A stretch of DNA of 64,000 nt from JAIQGF01 sp051006995 (GCA_051006995.1 JBPCSQ010000037.1:124001-188000); one strand, 5' to 3'; shown: positions 25,415-34,056, counted from the stretch's first letter. Translations and numbers: made by a program. The notes: generated by a model not told the origin, from the sequence alone.

Positions 25415-26911
25415 TTACTTTCGCGTGGATGGCTCCGGCAGGACGCGTTCAAACGGGGTTTTCTGCCTCGAAATGTTGGCCAGAAATTGCCCGGTAACGA
25501 GGTATGGCACTTGCCCCGGAAGCGGTTGAGGACGTGTGCTGGCAACATATCCCACCGCGTCCCGCAAATCGTTCAGTCGTTCCAGTAGAAATTGTCGCCT
25601 CGAATCGGCCTTCGGTAACCGCTCGATCTGCTCTCGCGCGAGAGTGATTAATGCGCGAGTCGAATCTCGTGTTTGTCGCCGCTCCCATGCTTTGCTGATA
25701 AGGTCAAACGCGAAATAATTCAGGTGCGGTTCCTTCGGAAACTCGAAGTTCTTGCACCGGGCGAACGATTCTCGACACGCCATTCCCGGCAACCCGGCGA
25801 GGGCTTTGGCCAGCTGTAGCGGGTGATGCAGTGATCGTTTCTGTACAACAAAATTCAGGAAGTCGGCGCGTGCGAATCCAGCCGCTTGATCCTGGTATAC
25901 CGTTTCCGCATCTGCCGTTTCGGCCCTGCACTTCTCCAATTGAGCCTTCGCTGCTCTCACCGTCTTCAGCCGCGTTTTAACAACATTCCTCGACGCTCGC
26001 CAATTTGCTTTTGTAACCTTCGCAAGTTGTGCCTTTAGGTCCGAGATGATCTTCTCTTCGCCCGCCAGAGTTTCTGTTAGTTGCTTGATCTCTTGCTGCT
26101 CAACTGTGACTTGCTGTTCAATCTGCTGTTTGGGTTTTAGCGTAGCTTTCTTGAGCTTCCGTTCCGCAGCACCGAGCAGCCTTTCTTTTTCAGCTATCTG
26201 TTTCTTGAGCTGCAATCGATTTTCTATCCGGTAGGTGATCTGGTGTTTGAGGTTTTCGCAATAACGTTGGCTCGTGAGATACACAACCAGCCGCGCTTCT
26301 CGGAATTCATCGCACGCACTGTTAAATGCCGTCTCGGATTTTTGAAGCTCCTCGCGCAGGACGTCTAGCTTTTTGTTCGTGCGTCGAGCTTCAGTTCCCG
26401 TCGCCGGTGTACAAGATGGCCTCAGGAGAGCCGAAATTTCCTGCCAATAGTGCTCTCCCCTAAGCGGCTCAAGCGCAACCCTCACCTCCTCCGGCTGAGC
26501 ATTCGCGCGGCCTCGCAAGCGATAAAGATTCCACCCGACGCGATGCCAATTGACCTCCAGCATATAGCCGATGTTCCCGCAGGAACCCCACAACAAATTG
26601 TCCTCAATGGTGGGTCTGCCGCGACGCCTCTTCTGCCCGGCGGTTTCGGCAGGACCGACCGCCCAATCCGCGTAAGCGTCTTCCGTTGAAAGTGCATCGG
26701 CGGCGTCTCCGAGGAAGTCGGCACGCTGAAATTTGGTTTTGCACGTTTTTCTACGCGATGAAGGCAAATTTCCTCGCCGGTAATTCTCCGCGTTTCTGAG
26801 CTTCCCGCCAACAATATCCCAGGGGGTTCGAACCAGCCGCCAACAAATTGTTGCTCCTTCGCGCGTTGCTGCGCGTATGGCGGTTTGTGGCGAGCGAAAC
26901 GAAAGTAGCAT
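25415..26911 (-). CDS. Coiled-coil protein of unknown function, casposon-encoded
   Basis: About 498 residues from ATG 26911 (the frame is open to 27004). The first 170 residues are basic and contain KRRRGRPTIEDNLLWGSCGNI. Roughly residues 180-340 are a long coiled coil rich in Lys, Glu and Gln (QLKKQIAEKERLLGAAERKLKKA region). The C-terminal 150 residues are globular (NYFAFDLISKAWERRQ and FLLERLNDLRDAVGYVA). Nothing in it matches a domain I recognise. It could be an accessory replication or DNA-binding factor. The 5' end nearly abuts the divergent HTH-like gene, so the start codons of both are uncertain. Confidence 0.6.
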   Translation of the reverse strand: MLLSFRSPQTAIRAATREGATICWRLVRTPWDIVGGKLRNAENYRRGNLPSSRRKTCKTKFQRADFLGDAADALSTEDAYADWAVGPAETAGQKRRRGRPTIEDNLLWGSCGNIGYMLEVNWHRVGWNLYRLRGRANAQPEEVRVALEPLRGEHYWQEISALLRPSCTPATGTEARRTNKKLDVLREELQKSETAFNSACDEFREARLVVYLTSQRYCENLKHQITYRIENRLQLKKQIAEKERLLGAAERKLKKATLKPKQQIEQQVTVEQQEIKQLTETLAGEEKIISDLKAQLAKVTKANWRASRNVVKTRLKTVRAAKAQLEKCRAETADAETVYQDQAAGFARADFLNFVVQKRSLHHPLQLAKALAGLPGMACRESFARCKNFEFPKEPHLNYFAFDLISKAWERRQTRDSTRALITLAREQIERLPKADSRRQFLLERLNDLRDAVGYVASTRPQPLPGQVPYLVTGQFLANISRQKTPFERVLPEPSTRK

Positions 26912-26921
26912 TTCAATCGTT

Positions 26922-27494
26922 ATGACTCGCCGCAAGAAGAATTCACGCACGAAAAAAGCTGCCCAGAAGAGGACCAGCCGTCGTACCACGAAACCGGCCA
27001 GCAAGCCTCGATCGCCGCGCTATTCAACTCTGACCCCGCGCCAGAAAGCAACGTACGAACGCGCAACGTCTCTGCTGTCCGACTTGCGCGCTGGCAGAGG
27101 CTCGTTTAGCGAATTGGTGCGCAAGTACCACCTGGACCGCCGCACCGCACGTAAGTATTTGGGTCGTGATCTTGTCGGCGGGATGCGTGGCGAGCCGGTG
27201 CGCGCCAGCAAGAGTGACAGGCGCGTGCGCGATGTGTGGTTCCCGACTGCTTTCGGGGACGTGACGATCCGTACACGCAGCTCGCGGAACGCGACGAAGC
27301 TCGCTGATTTCATGAATGACCGCAAGAAACTCCTGGCAAAGAAGTTGAGCCCTGCGGAGTTCGAGGCCAAATGGCACAGCGTGCGCGTTGCTGGCAAGGA
27401 ACTTTTCGTCGATGTGGCAGGGATTCGCGACATGGAGGACGCCGAGATCCTGAAGATGCAGGATTTGTACGCGAGCACGACGAGCGCGCGATGA
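26922..27494 (+). CDS. Small basic HTH-like protein, casposon-encoded
   Basis: About 190 residues (an upstream ATG at 26877 is also possible). A Lys/Arg/Ser-rich N-terminal tail precedes a helix-turn-helix-like block LSDLRAGRGSFSELVRKYHLDRRTARKYLG (residues about 50-85). The C-terminal half has a conserved-looking strand-rich part (VWFPTAFGDVTIRTRSSRN) and ends in a helix. Proteins of this layout occur near recombinases in soil bacteria. It probably binds the element's own DNA, for example the TIRs or the cas1 inverted repeat. Its stop overlaps the next ATG (ATGATG), showing translational coupling. Confidence 0.6.
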   Translation: MTRRKKNSRTKKAAQKRTSRRTTKPASKPRSPRYSTLTPRQKATYERATSLLSDLRAGRGSFSELVRKYHLDRRTARKYLGRDLVGGMRGEPVRASKSDRRVRDVWFPTAFGDVTIRTRSSRNATKLADFMNDRKKLLAKKLSPAEFEAKWHSVRVAGKELFVDVAGIRDMEDAEILKMQDLYASTTSAR

Positions 27495-27829
27495 TGGGAC
27501 GTACTGCCAAAACCGTACTTCGCAACTCCCGCCAGGAATTTCGCCCGCCGAGGAAAGTTTGCCCGCTGTGCTTCGAAGGCGACCATATCGGCGGAGCTAA
27601 CCATGTCCCCCACATCATCGTCGAGTTCTGCCAGGCCCACCATGCTGTGTTAGGCGAGAAGCGTTTGGCTGCTGGCGCGGAGATGCACGAACAAAGACAT
27701 CCCCTGAATTCCGTCGAAATGACTCTTCGGTCTTTAGCAGTAACCGGGCACGCCATCGCATGGGCTGTGGAAAAGCTTTCCGAAGCATTGGAATTTTGCG
27801 CTGACAGGCTGAAACGAGCAGCGCGCTAG
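27491..27829 (+). CDS. Small zinc-binding HNH-like protein
   Basis: A 112-residue protein from ATG 27491 (27494 is the next ATG). The core is CPLC (C24, C27), NHVPH (H38, H41) and CQAHH (C47, H50, H51). This treble-clef pattern is like the HNH nuclease/zinc-finger folds often encoded in casposons, but the exact HNH Asn is not obvious, so activity is uncertain. The rest is a helical tail. It overlaps the upstream HTH-like gene by four bases and sits 12 bp before the polymerase gene. Confidence 0.6.
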   Translation: MMGRTAKTVLRNSRQEFRPPRKVCPLCFEGDHIGGANHVPHIIVEFCQAHHAVLGEKRLAAGAEMHEQRHPLNSVEMTLRSLAVTGHAIAWAVEKLSEALEFCADRLKRAAR

Positions 27830-27841
27830 CGGAACAATTCT

Positions 27842-30814
27842 ATGACCGACAGACTCGATCTTTACTTTCGTGCGCACACCAAACCGGCAGTCGAAGCTCA
27901 GGAGAAGCATCAGGCAAATAAGCATTCCGCAGAGCCAAAGCAGGCTCTGATTTTCCGCTGTGTAATGACAGGCGACGAGAAGCGGGAGCTGCTTTTCGGT
28001 GCCTACATCTGCGCTGGCCGACGAGGCGACGACTTCGTAGCTGACGAAATTGGTCTGTTTTGCCGTGACGGTCACCCCGAGGAAATGCGCATATTGAGGC
28101 GGTTCGTAAAGGACAGCACGTTTGAACTTGGAACCGCAGATGAGTTCCGCCGCAAAGTTTTCCTGAAGTACCTCAAAGCTGACAGTTTGATCGTCGCCTA
28201 TGATGCGCCGTTCGAGATCAGCCGGATTGCGGTCAAGTGGAACAAGTCCTTGAAACGGAGGCGCGCGTTTTCGTTCTACTTCCGAGTATTCAAGGACAGG
28301 AAAACCGGGAAGGTGCGCCCCAGCGGCTATGAACCGGGCCTCTCAATTGAAAGCCTCGACGCCTCAAAAGCGATCTATCGGCTCATCAAGTACGCGTTTC
28401 ACGCGCAGGACGCGGAGCGGGAACAGGAACAACAATCGTCAAACGTTCATGTTCTCGACCTGAGAACCCTAACGGCGGTCCTTTCTGGCGAGAATTACAC
28501 CTTCGCCACAGCCTGTGACATTTTCGGGATTCCGGCGAGCAGAGCGCGAAAGCTGCGCACCCGGGTCACCAAGTCAGCAATTGAGGGCCTGCTGCGAAAC
28601 GTGACCGCTGAACTGGAGCTGCTGAATGGGCTGAAGCAGGAATTCGCTCCACACGGCTTTGATCTGCCGCTAGAACGGTTCTTTTCGCCGGCCACACTCG
28701 CTAAAGAGTACCTGTCGGAAATGGGGATAAAGCCGCCACAACAGAAATTCAATATCTCCGACAGAATCAACGGTATTGCAATGCAGGCGTTAGCAGCCGG
28801 ACGTGCGGAGTGCAACATCCCGCGAACTGTCCTTCCCATTACGTACGTTGACTTCACGTCACAGTTTCCAGCGTGCAGCAGTTTGCTGGATTGCCGCGAA
28901 ATACTGTGCGCGGAGAGCCTTGATTTCCCCGACTTCACAACTGAGGCGCGGGAGATCGTTGAACGCGCAACTCTCGCTGATTGCTTCCGTCCCGCATTCT
29001 GGAAGCGGCTCCGTTGGTTCGCCCTCGTGGAACCCAATGAAGATGTCCTTCCGATGCGCGCGAAATTTGGTAAACGCGAAGACGCTGACCCTACATTGGG
29101 ATGGAATTTTCTAACGTCAAAACAGCCCATTTGGATAACTGGTCCAGACGCAGTCGCGGCAAAACTACTAGGCAAACCGCTCAAAATTCTCGAAGCCGTC
29201 CATGTAATCCCGTGCGGGGTCCAGCCCGGCCTCTCGGCGATAAAACTCTGCGGCGAAATCGACGTAGACCCTCACCGCGATGATCTTGCGGTAAAGCTGG
29301 TTGAGCTGCGCAGCATCCTCAAGAAGAAAAAACCAAAGCTGGCGGGCGGTGTAAAAGTAGCAGCGAACAGTGTCGCGTTTGGCATACCGTGCCAGTTGGA
29401 TGTAGGGGATCTAGAGCCGTCGTCCCCGCTGACTGTTTTTTCGGGCGAGGCGCAATACCCCACTCTGCCTGCTGACGTTTGGGAGCAGCCCTCGGAATTC
29501 TACTGCCCGATAATCGCATCGCTCGTGACGGGCGGGTCACATTTGCTCTGCGCTATGTTGGAGCGCGCAGTGCGAGACCGGGGCGGTCACATCGCAGCGA
29601 TGGACACGGATAGCGCGATGATCGTTTCAACGCGAGACGGCGAATTGATTCCGTGTGTCGGGGGTACCGAGACGGTGGAGAGCTTTCACCTGCCCAGCGC
29701 GAACGCAGCCATTAGGGCATTGCCCTGGTCTGAAGTCGATAGTATCCGTGAGCAGTTCGAACCGCTGAACCCGTGGCGCGATACGCTCAAGACTCCGTTC
29801 CTGAAATTGGAACAAGAGAACTTCGCCTCGGATGGCGAGCGTCGCCCACTGTACGCATACTGCATCTCGGCAAAGCTGTACTGCCTGTTCAACCTGGACG
29901 AACACGGTCTTCTAGTTCGCAAGCCCTCCGGTCACGGCCTCGGATTCTTGCAGGCGCCCTACCGCGTTAGAGAGTGGCAGCGAAGAACCGGGCGCAAATG
30001 GGAAGAAGACCTGCCGCCTTGGGTTTACGAGGCGTGGCATTTCATCGTTGCGCGCGAGCTGGGCCTTCCGTACAAGCGGCCGTCATGGTTGAAGCAGCCA
30101 GCGGCCATGGCCGTACCCGTCACACGACCGCGAGTCATGGACCGGCTGGGGGTTTTCAAGGACAAGCTCCGCCCGTTCACGGTCGTCATTGTGCCATTCC
30201 CCAAAAAAGAAGCGAACCTGCTCTGGCAGGGATACTTCATCATGCCCTACCGGGAAAAGCTCGATGATTTGGGCGGGCGTCCAATGGTGAATGTCGTGAG
30301 CGGGGAGACGTTCTATATTCACGACAAGAATTCACCCGCAGCAACGAAGCGTCCGGGTTGGCTTTCCCTAAAGACCATGGAGGACGAAATCACCCACGTC
30401 CTGTCCAGAGCCGAAAGCAAGTTCTGCACTCCCAACGGCAGCACATGCACGAGTAGAACAGCGGGGCTGCTAAGCCGCAAGCATATCGTTGCAGGGGAGT
30501 TTCATTACATCGGCAAAGAGGCTTCGACGCGCTGGGGGAGCGGACCCGATCTATCTATGCTGCCGGATGCGGGAGCGCTGGACGGGGCCGATCAAACCTG
30601 CAGAGAGTACGAAAGAGTGGCCGACTTGGCTTACCTGGAGCAGGTCCGGGCTGAATCAAGGCAATTTTCCACGAAGCTTCTTTCGCGGCGGGCCAGAGTT
30701 GCCGAATGCTCCATACGCAATTTCAAGAAGGGAAAGAACACAATCAGGCCACGCACGTTCCGGAAACTCGTGAGGACCATTCATGATCTGCAGAATAAAA
30801 GCATGAAGAATTGA
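27842..30814 (+). CDS. Divergent family B DNA polymerase, casposon-encoded
   Basis: A 990-residue protein with the polymerase B signature motifs: motif A as TYVDFTSQFPA (D337), motif B as KVAANSVAFG (K505, N509), motif C as MDTDSA (D588, D590), and KxY as AKLY (K678-Y680). An N-terminal DEDD exonuclease-like domain is suggested by LIVAYDAPFEIS (D121) and VLDLRTL (D206). The catalytic aspartates of palm and motif C are intact. The motif A-B distance of 168 residues is long, so an insertion such as a TPR1-like subdomain of protein-primed polymerases is possible; RNA- or protein-primed cannot be decided. It presumably copies the element for transposition. The C-terminal 400 residues are of no known type. 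Confidence 0.83.
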   Translation: MTDRLDLYFRAHTKPAVEAQEKHQANKHSAEPKQALIFRCVMTGDEKRELLFGAYICAGRRGDDFVADEIGLFCRDGHPEEMRILRRFVKDSTFELGTADEFRRKVFLKYLKADSLIVAYDAPFEISRIAVKWNKSLKRRRAFSFYFRVFKDRKTGKVRPSGYEPGLSIESLDASKAIYRLIKYAFHAQDAEREQEQQSSNVHVLDLRTLTAVLSGENYTFATACDIFGIPASRARKLRTRVTKSAIEGLLRNVTAELELLNGLKQEFAPHGFDLPLERFFSPATLAKEYLSEMGIKPPQQKFNISDRINGIAMQALAAGRAECNIPRTVLPITYVDFTSQFPACSSLLDCREILCAESLDFPDFTTEAREIVERATLADCFRPAFWKRLRWFALVEPNEDVLPMRAKFGKREDADPTLGWNFLTSKQPIWITGPDAVAAKLLGKPLKILEAVHVIPCGVQPGLSAIKLCGEIDVDPHRDDLAVKLVELRSILKKKKPKLAGGVKVAANSVAFGIPCQLDVGDLEPSSPLTVFSGEAQYPTLPADVWEQPSEFYCPIIASLVTGGSHLLCAMLERAVRDRGGHIAAMDTDSAMIVSTRDGELIPCVGGTETVESFHLPSANAAIRALPWSEVDSIREQFEPLNPWRDTLKTPFLKLEQENFASDGERRPLYAYCISAKLYCLFNLDEHGLLVRKPSGHGLGFLQAPYRVREWQRRTGRKWEEDLPPWVYEAWHFIVARELGLPYKRPSWLKQPAAMAVPVTRPRVMDRLGVFKDKLRPFTVVIVPFPKKEANLLWQGYFIMPYREKLDDLGGRPMVNVVSGETFYIHDKNSPAATKRPGWLSLKTMEDEITHVLSRAESKFCTPNGSTCTSRTAGLLSRKHIVAGEFHYIGKEASTRWGSGPDLSMLPDAGALDGADQTCREYERVADLAYLEQVRAESRQFSTKLLSRRARVAECSIRNFKKGKNTIRPRTFRKLVRTIHDLQNKSMKN

Positions 30815-30918
30815 AACAGAGCACAGACTGTTGTCAGTCATTTGGGGCGGGCGGATGAGCACTCTCCACATCAACAGGCGTAAACTCTCCCGAACCGCAG
30901 TTGTGGGGAGGATTGGCC

Positions 30919-32466
30919 ATGCCACAACACTCCCGTATTCCCGCCGCCCAATATCTCCGAATGTCTACCGAACACCAGCAATACTCGATTGATAACCAAG
31001 CCGCCGCGATTCAGAAGTACGCAGAGGATCACGATTTTGAGATCGTCCGCACATATTCAGATCCCGGGAAAAGCGGATTGGTGCTAAAGCGGCGCAAGGG
31101 ATTGCAACAATTATTAGCGGACGTGGTCGGCGGCTCAAGCGATTACAAGGCTATTCTCGTGTACGACGTGAGTCGGTGGGGTCGATTTCAGGACTGTGAT
31201 GAATCTGCGCATTATGAATTCCTTTGCAAGAGCGCTGGAACGCCGATTCACTACTGTGCCGAACAGTTCGTAAACGATGGCGGCCTCACATGCCTGATTT
31301 TCAAAGCTCTGAAGCGAACCCTCGCTGCCGAGTACAGTCGCGAACTAGGCGTTAAGGTGTACGACGGAAAACGCCGATTAGCTGCGCGGGGATTCCGACA
31401 AGGGGGAATGGCCGGATACGGGTTGCGTCGCATGCTTCTGGATCATGAGGGGAAGGGCAAACAGAAGCTCGCGTCCGGGGAATACAAGGCACTCTCGACG
31501 GATCGCGTCACTCTGGTGCGTGGTCCGAAGCGCGAGATTCAATGGGTAAAGCGCATTTATGACATTGCTCTGCGCGTCGGCACAAACGGTATCGTTCGGT
31601 ACCTGAATGCCCAAGGTCCGCGTCTGCCGAACGGCACACCTTGGACCCATCAGCGGGTGGAGGACATATTAACGAACCCGAAATATGTTGGGACGAATGT
31701 TTGGGGGCGCAGTTCGTACAAACTCAGCACACGACGCCTAACAACGTCACCGGAGCAATGGGTCGTGAAGGCGAACTCGTTTCCCGCCGTCATCGATCAG
31801 GCCACGTTTGATCGTGTGCAGGACGCAATACGAAATCGGCAGCAGCGGGTTACAAGCGAAGAATTGCTCAATTTCGTGAGGGGTTTATTGGCGAAGCACG
31901 GAAAACTGACGCAACGAATAATTGAATACGCAGGAGTTCACTCGATTTCAACGTACTACCGGCGATTCGGCCCGTTACGTAACGTGTACAAGTTGGTTGG
32001 GTACAAAGCTCCCACGCTGGCTTTCGTCAAGTCCGAGCATAGAGCGATCACTCTTCGTCATCGAGACCAGGTAATCAAAACGATTGTTGAATTGAATACC
32101 AATCGAATTGCGAAAATCAAGGTACCGGGAACCATTCGGCCGGTCCTGCGAATTGATGATGACCTCGGAATATCAGTCCTCCCGTGTCGCTCGTATGTAC
32201 TCAAAACAAGCCGAGCACAGCGATGGGAACTTGTACCAAAGTACCGGGAACGCCATTGTTCCCTTGTCCTGCTCTGCCTTTTTGCGCGGGACAACGACAG
32301 TTTCCAGAGCTTCTATTTAATGCCGTCCCTGGATAAGAAAAGGGAATATCAGATCAAAGGCGACGCTGACCCGTGGCTGCATCGTGGAGTGAAACTGAAG
32401 AACCTAGGGGAGTTTTACTCGCAAGCGAGGCAGATGCTGGAGAATGTTGCCCGGACTGCAGCGTAG
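30919..32466 (+). CDS. Large serine recombinase
   Basis: A 515-residue site-specific recombinase. ATG 30919 follows GGGGAGG at good spacing. The catalytic serine is S16 in YLRMSTEHQ. The resolvase catalytic domain continues with DYKAILVYDVSRWGRF and the E-helix region. A Recombinase domain (GTPWTHQRVEDILTNPKYVGTNVWG) follows at about residues 220-300, and the C-terminus is an uncharacterised DNA-binding extension. The family integrates elements at att sites and leaves only a 2 bp overlap, so it cannot have made the 14 bp duplication seen at this element's ends. It may act as an extra integrase, resolvase or capture module. The stop lies 71 bp before the right TIR. Confidence 0.86.
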   Translation: MPQHSRIPAAQYLRMSTEHQQYSIDNQAAAIQKYAEDHDFEIVRTYSDPGKSGLVLKRRKGLQQLLADVVGGSSDYKAILVYDVSRWGRFQDCDESAHYEFLCKSAGTPIHYCAEQFVNDGGLTCLIFKALKRTLAAEYSRELGVKVYDGKRRLAARGFRQGGMAGYGLRRMLLDHEGKGKQKLASGEYKALSTDRVTLVRGPKREIQWVKRIYDIALRVGTNGIVRYLNAQGPRLPNGTPWTHQRVEDILTNPKYVGTNVWGRSSYKLSTRRLTTSPEQWVVKANSFPAVIDQATFDRVQDAIRNRQQRVTSEELLNFVRGLLAKHGKLTQRIIEYAGVHSISTYYRRFGPLRNVYKLVGYKAPTLAFVKSEHRAITLRHRDQVIKTIVELNTNRIAKIKVPGTIRPVLRIDDDLGISVLPCRSYVLKTSRAQRWELVPKYRERHCSLVLLCLFARDNDSFQSFYLMPSLDKKREYQIKGDADPWLHRGVKLKNLGEFYSQARQMLENVARTAA

Positions 32467-32537
32467 CAGAATCACGATGGGCACGCACTGCCACGCCTGA
32501 ATCCGCGCAGTCACACCACAATGTTTCGCACACTCGC

Positions 32538-32582
32538 GCAGGGGGGGGGGGGCGCTATTTGGGGGTGCCTTTCCCTCTTCCC
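32538..32582 (-). repeat. Right terminal inverted repeat
   Basis: Reads, from the outer end at 32582 inward on the minus strand, the same sequence as 18033-18075, but with 12 rather than 10 C residues before TGC. On the plus strand this is a G12 run at 32541-32552. Confidence 0.9.
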
Positions 32583-32596
32583 GTCAAACCTGGATA
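32583..32596. repeat. Right 14 bp target-site duplication
   Basis: GTCAAACCTGGATA is in the same orientation as the left copy and directly abuts the right TIR. The pre-insertion target can be rebuilt by joining 18018 through one copy to 32597. Confidence 0.88.
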
Positions 32597-32947
32597 TCGT
32601 TTGGAACGATCGGGAAGGGCACGGCTTCAGCCGTGCCGCTCAGCCTCTTTCACTCATTGTCATTCCGACGAGGCCTTCAGCCCGACGAGGAATCTGCTTT
32701 CGCCGCGCAACAAACGCTCCAGTTGGGTGCCCCACGCTAGCCGGTTGTGGGCTATTCGGACCACTTCAGTGGTGGATGCGCTCGCGAGTTACCGAACAGC
32801 TCTGGCGAAAGCTGATGGACAGCAACTCACGCGGATTGGTATCTTCTCTGGCACACCTGTGGGGTTCGCGTCGCCCGGGGGATCTTCTGAATGGCGAGCG
32901 GACGGGTAACGTCGAATTCATTTTGCGGGACGCTCGGAGGTCTCTCG
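32597..32947. other. Intergenic region with a REP-like hairpin, right flank of the element
   Basis: 350 bp without a convincing gene. A strong hairpin GGCACGGC/GCCGTGCC with a TTCA loop is at 32618-32637. A further stretch with cattccgacgagg and gacgaggaatctg words at 32663-32692 resembles dispersed repeats of Acidobacteriota. The region just before 32948 provides GGAGGT as the ribosome binding site of the next gene. Confidence 0.5.
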
Positions 32948-33844
32948 ATGAAGCTGCGCCTGTTCAGCTTGGCAACAACCTTTGTCGTTCTTGTGTTCTC
33001 AACCGCAGCGCTCGGTCAAAGCGCCAATGCCCGTCTTCCTCATCAGGCGGTTCACGACTCGCCGGCTTCCACTCCCCAAATTCTGTATCACGGCGGTCCT
33101 GTGATGGTGCAGAACAATCACATCTACGTGATTTACTACGGCAGCTTCTCACCCACCACAACCGACGTCATCGACACCTTCCTGGAGAATCTTGGAGGCT
33201 CCGGCGCGTACGGTGTCAACAGCACCTACTACAACGGCCAGGGGCAGTACATCACCAATGCTCCGAACTCGCTGGTGTATGCCCGTACCTCCGACTCCTA
33301 CTACGACGCCTACTCCCTGGGCCACACGATGAAGGGAAAGTCGATCGCCAATGAAGTCCAAAGCGTGCTGCAAAATGGCCATCTACTGCCCGACAATAAC
33401 GGTATCTACCTGCTTATCACGTCGCCCGACGTCACAGTGCCGAGCAACTATTGCGGCTACCACACGTACTCAACGACGATGATCCCCGGCTACATCATCA
33501 AGTACGCGTTCAGCCCCGACCCGGCGCCGCCCACCTACAACTACTGCTCGGGGAACATTAGCACCTTCGGCGACACCACCAGCCCGAATGAAGACGTCGG
33601 CGCCGACTCGGTTGCCGACACCCTGATCCACGAGATCTCCGAGACGGTCACCGACCCCAATATTTCCGCCTGGTACACGAAGAACGGCTATGAGAATGGC
33701 GACTTGTGCAATTTCGTGTACGGGCAGACTTTTTTGGCGCCCAACGGCAGTCATGCCAACCATGTCTTTGGCCCTCGCAATTACCTGGTGCAGACCATAT
33801 GGGTAAACACTGGCGCCGGCTCTTGCGCGCTGAGTTACCCGTAA
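32948..33844 (+). CDS. EXORDIUM-like (phosphate-induced protein 1 family) secreted protein
   Basis: A 298-residue exported protein; ATG 32948 is preceded by GGAGGT. The signal peptide ends near TAALGQ. The mature protein has ILYHGGPVM and HIYVIYYGSF at the N-terminus and DTLIHEISETVTDPNISAWY near the C-terminus, the pattern of plant EXORDIUM / Phi_1 domain proteins that have bacterial relatives. HEISETVTDP is reminiscent of a metalloprotease helix but lacks the HEXXH pattern. The role in bacteria is not known; envelope or extracellular. Four cysteines in the C-terminal half probably form disulphides. Confidence 0.78.
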   Translation: MKLRLFSLATTFVVLVFSTAALGQSANARLPHQAVHDSPASTPQILYHGGPVMVQNNHIYVIYYGSFSPTTTDVIDTFLENLGGSGAYGVNSTYYNGQGQYITNAPNSLVYARTSDSYYDAYSLGHTMKGKSIANEVQSVLQNGHLLPDNNGIYLLITSPDVTVPSNYCGYHTYSTTMIPGYIIKYAFSPDPAPPTYNYCSGNISTFGDTTSPNEDVGADSVADTLIHEISETVTDPNISAWYTKNGYENGDLCNFVYGQTFLAPNGSHANHVFGPRNYLVQTIWVNTGAGSCALSYP

Positions 33845-33935
33845 GAGGCTTCGTTCAAGCTGCAAGCCCGGTCCCAGCGTAGCCCCTCCTTTTCACCACG
33901 CCGGGGTCCCACCCTAGCTGGTTAGCTTCAGGGCA

Positions 33936-34025
33936 CGGAATTGTATCCAAGCCATGAACGGTGCGGATGTGCACCGGGATGGCTGGATCTTTCTCCAATT
34001 TTTTCCTCAACCTCACTACAAAGTT
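33936..34025 (-). pseudogene. Fragment of an OmpR-type response regulator DNA-binding domain
   Basis: About 30 residues (NFVVRLRKKLEKDPAIPVHI, then RTVHGLDTIP) match the recognition-helix and wing region of OmpR/PhoB winged-helix domains, as in the consensus RLRKKLE..P..IRTVRGVGY. No receiver domain or upstream helices are present and the frame runs on into junk, so this is a relic. The surrounding 33845-34351 has no other gene. Confidence 0.45.
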
Positions 34026-34056
34026 GCCAATCGCGCGTGTGGGATACGGAAGTCTG

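Larger units (their letters stand above)
18033..32582. mobile_element. Casposon-like transposon (Cas1 + family B DNA polymerase), 14,550 bp
   Basis: The unit is bounded by inverted repeats of about 43-45 bp and a perfect 14 bp direct duplication, and contains whole genes only. It encodes a Cas1 homologue without Cas2 or CRISPR, a PolB-type DNA polymerase, a Zn-binding HNH-like small protein, an HTH-like protein, a large serine recombinase, a coiled-coil protein and secreted cargo. Casposons are defined by Cas1 (casposase), PolB, TIRs and a 14-15 bp target duplication, all of which are met here. G+C is visibly lower than in the flanks, especially at 21.9-23.2 and 25.8-26.4 kb. The preserved repeats and duplication suggest a recent insertion. 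Whether it still moves is unknown. Confidence 0.87.

Noticed and set aside
30339..30800. Casposon terminal protein gene at the end of polB
   Set aside because: No separate frame or priming Ser/Tyr protein was evident; the polymerase frame is continuous there.
18033..32582. Ordinary prophage, IS or integrative element
   Set aside because: No capsid, terminase, tail or DDE transposase gene. A serine recombinase alone does not explain the TIRs with a 14 bp duplication.
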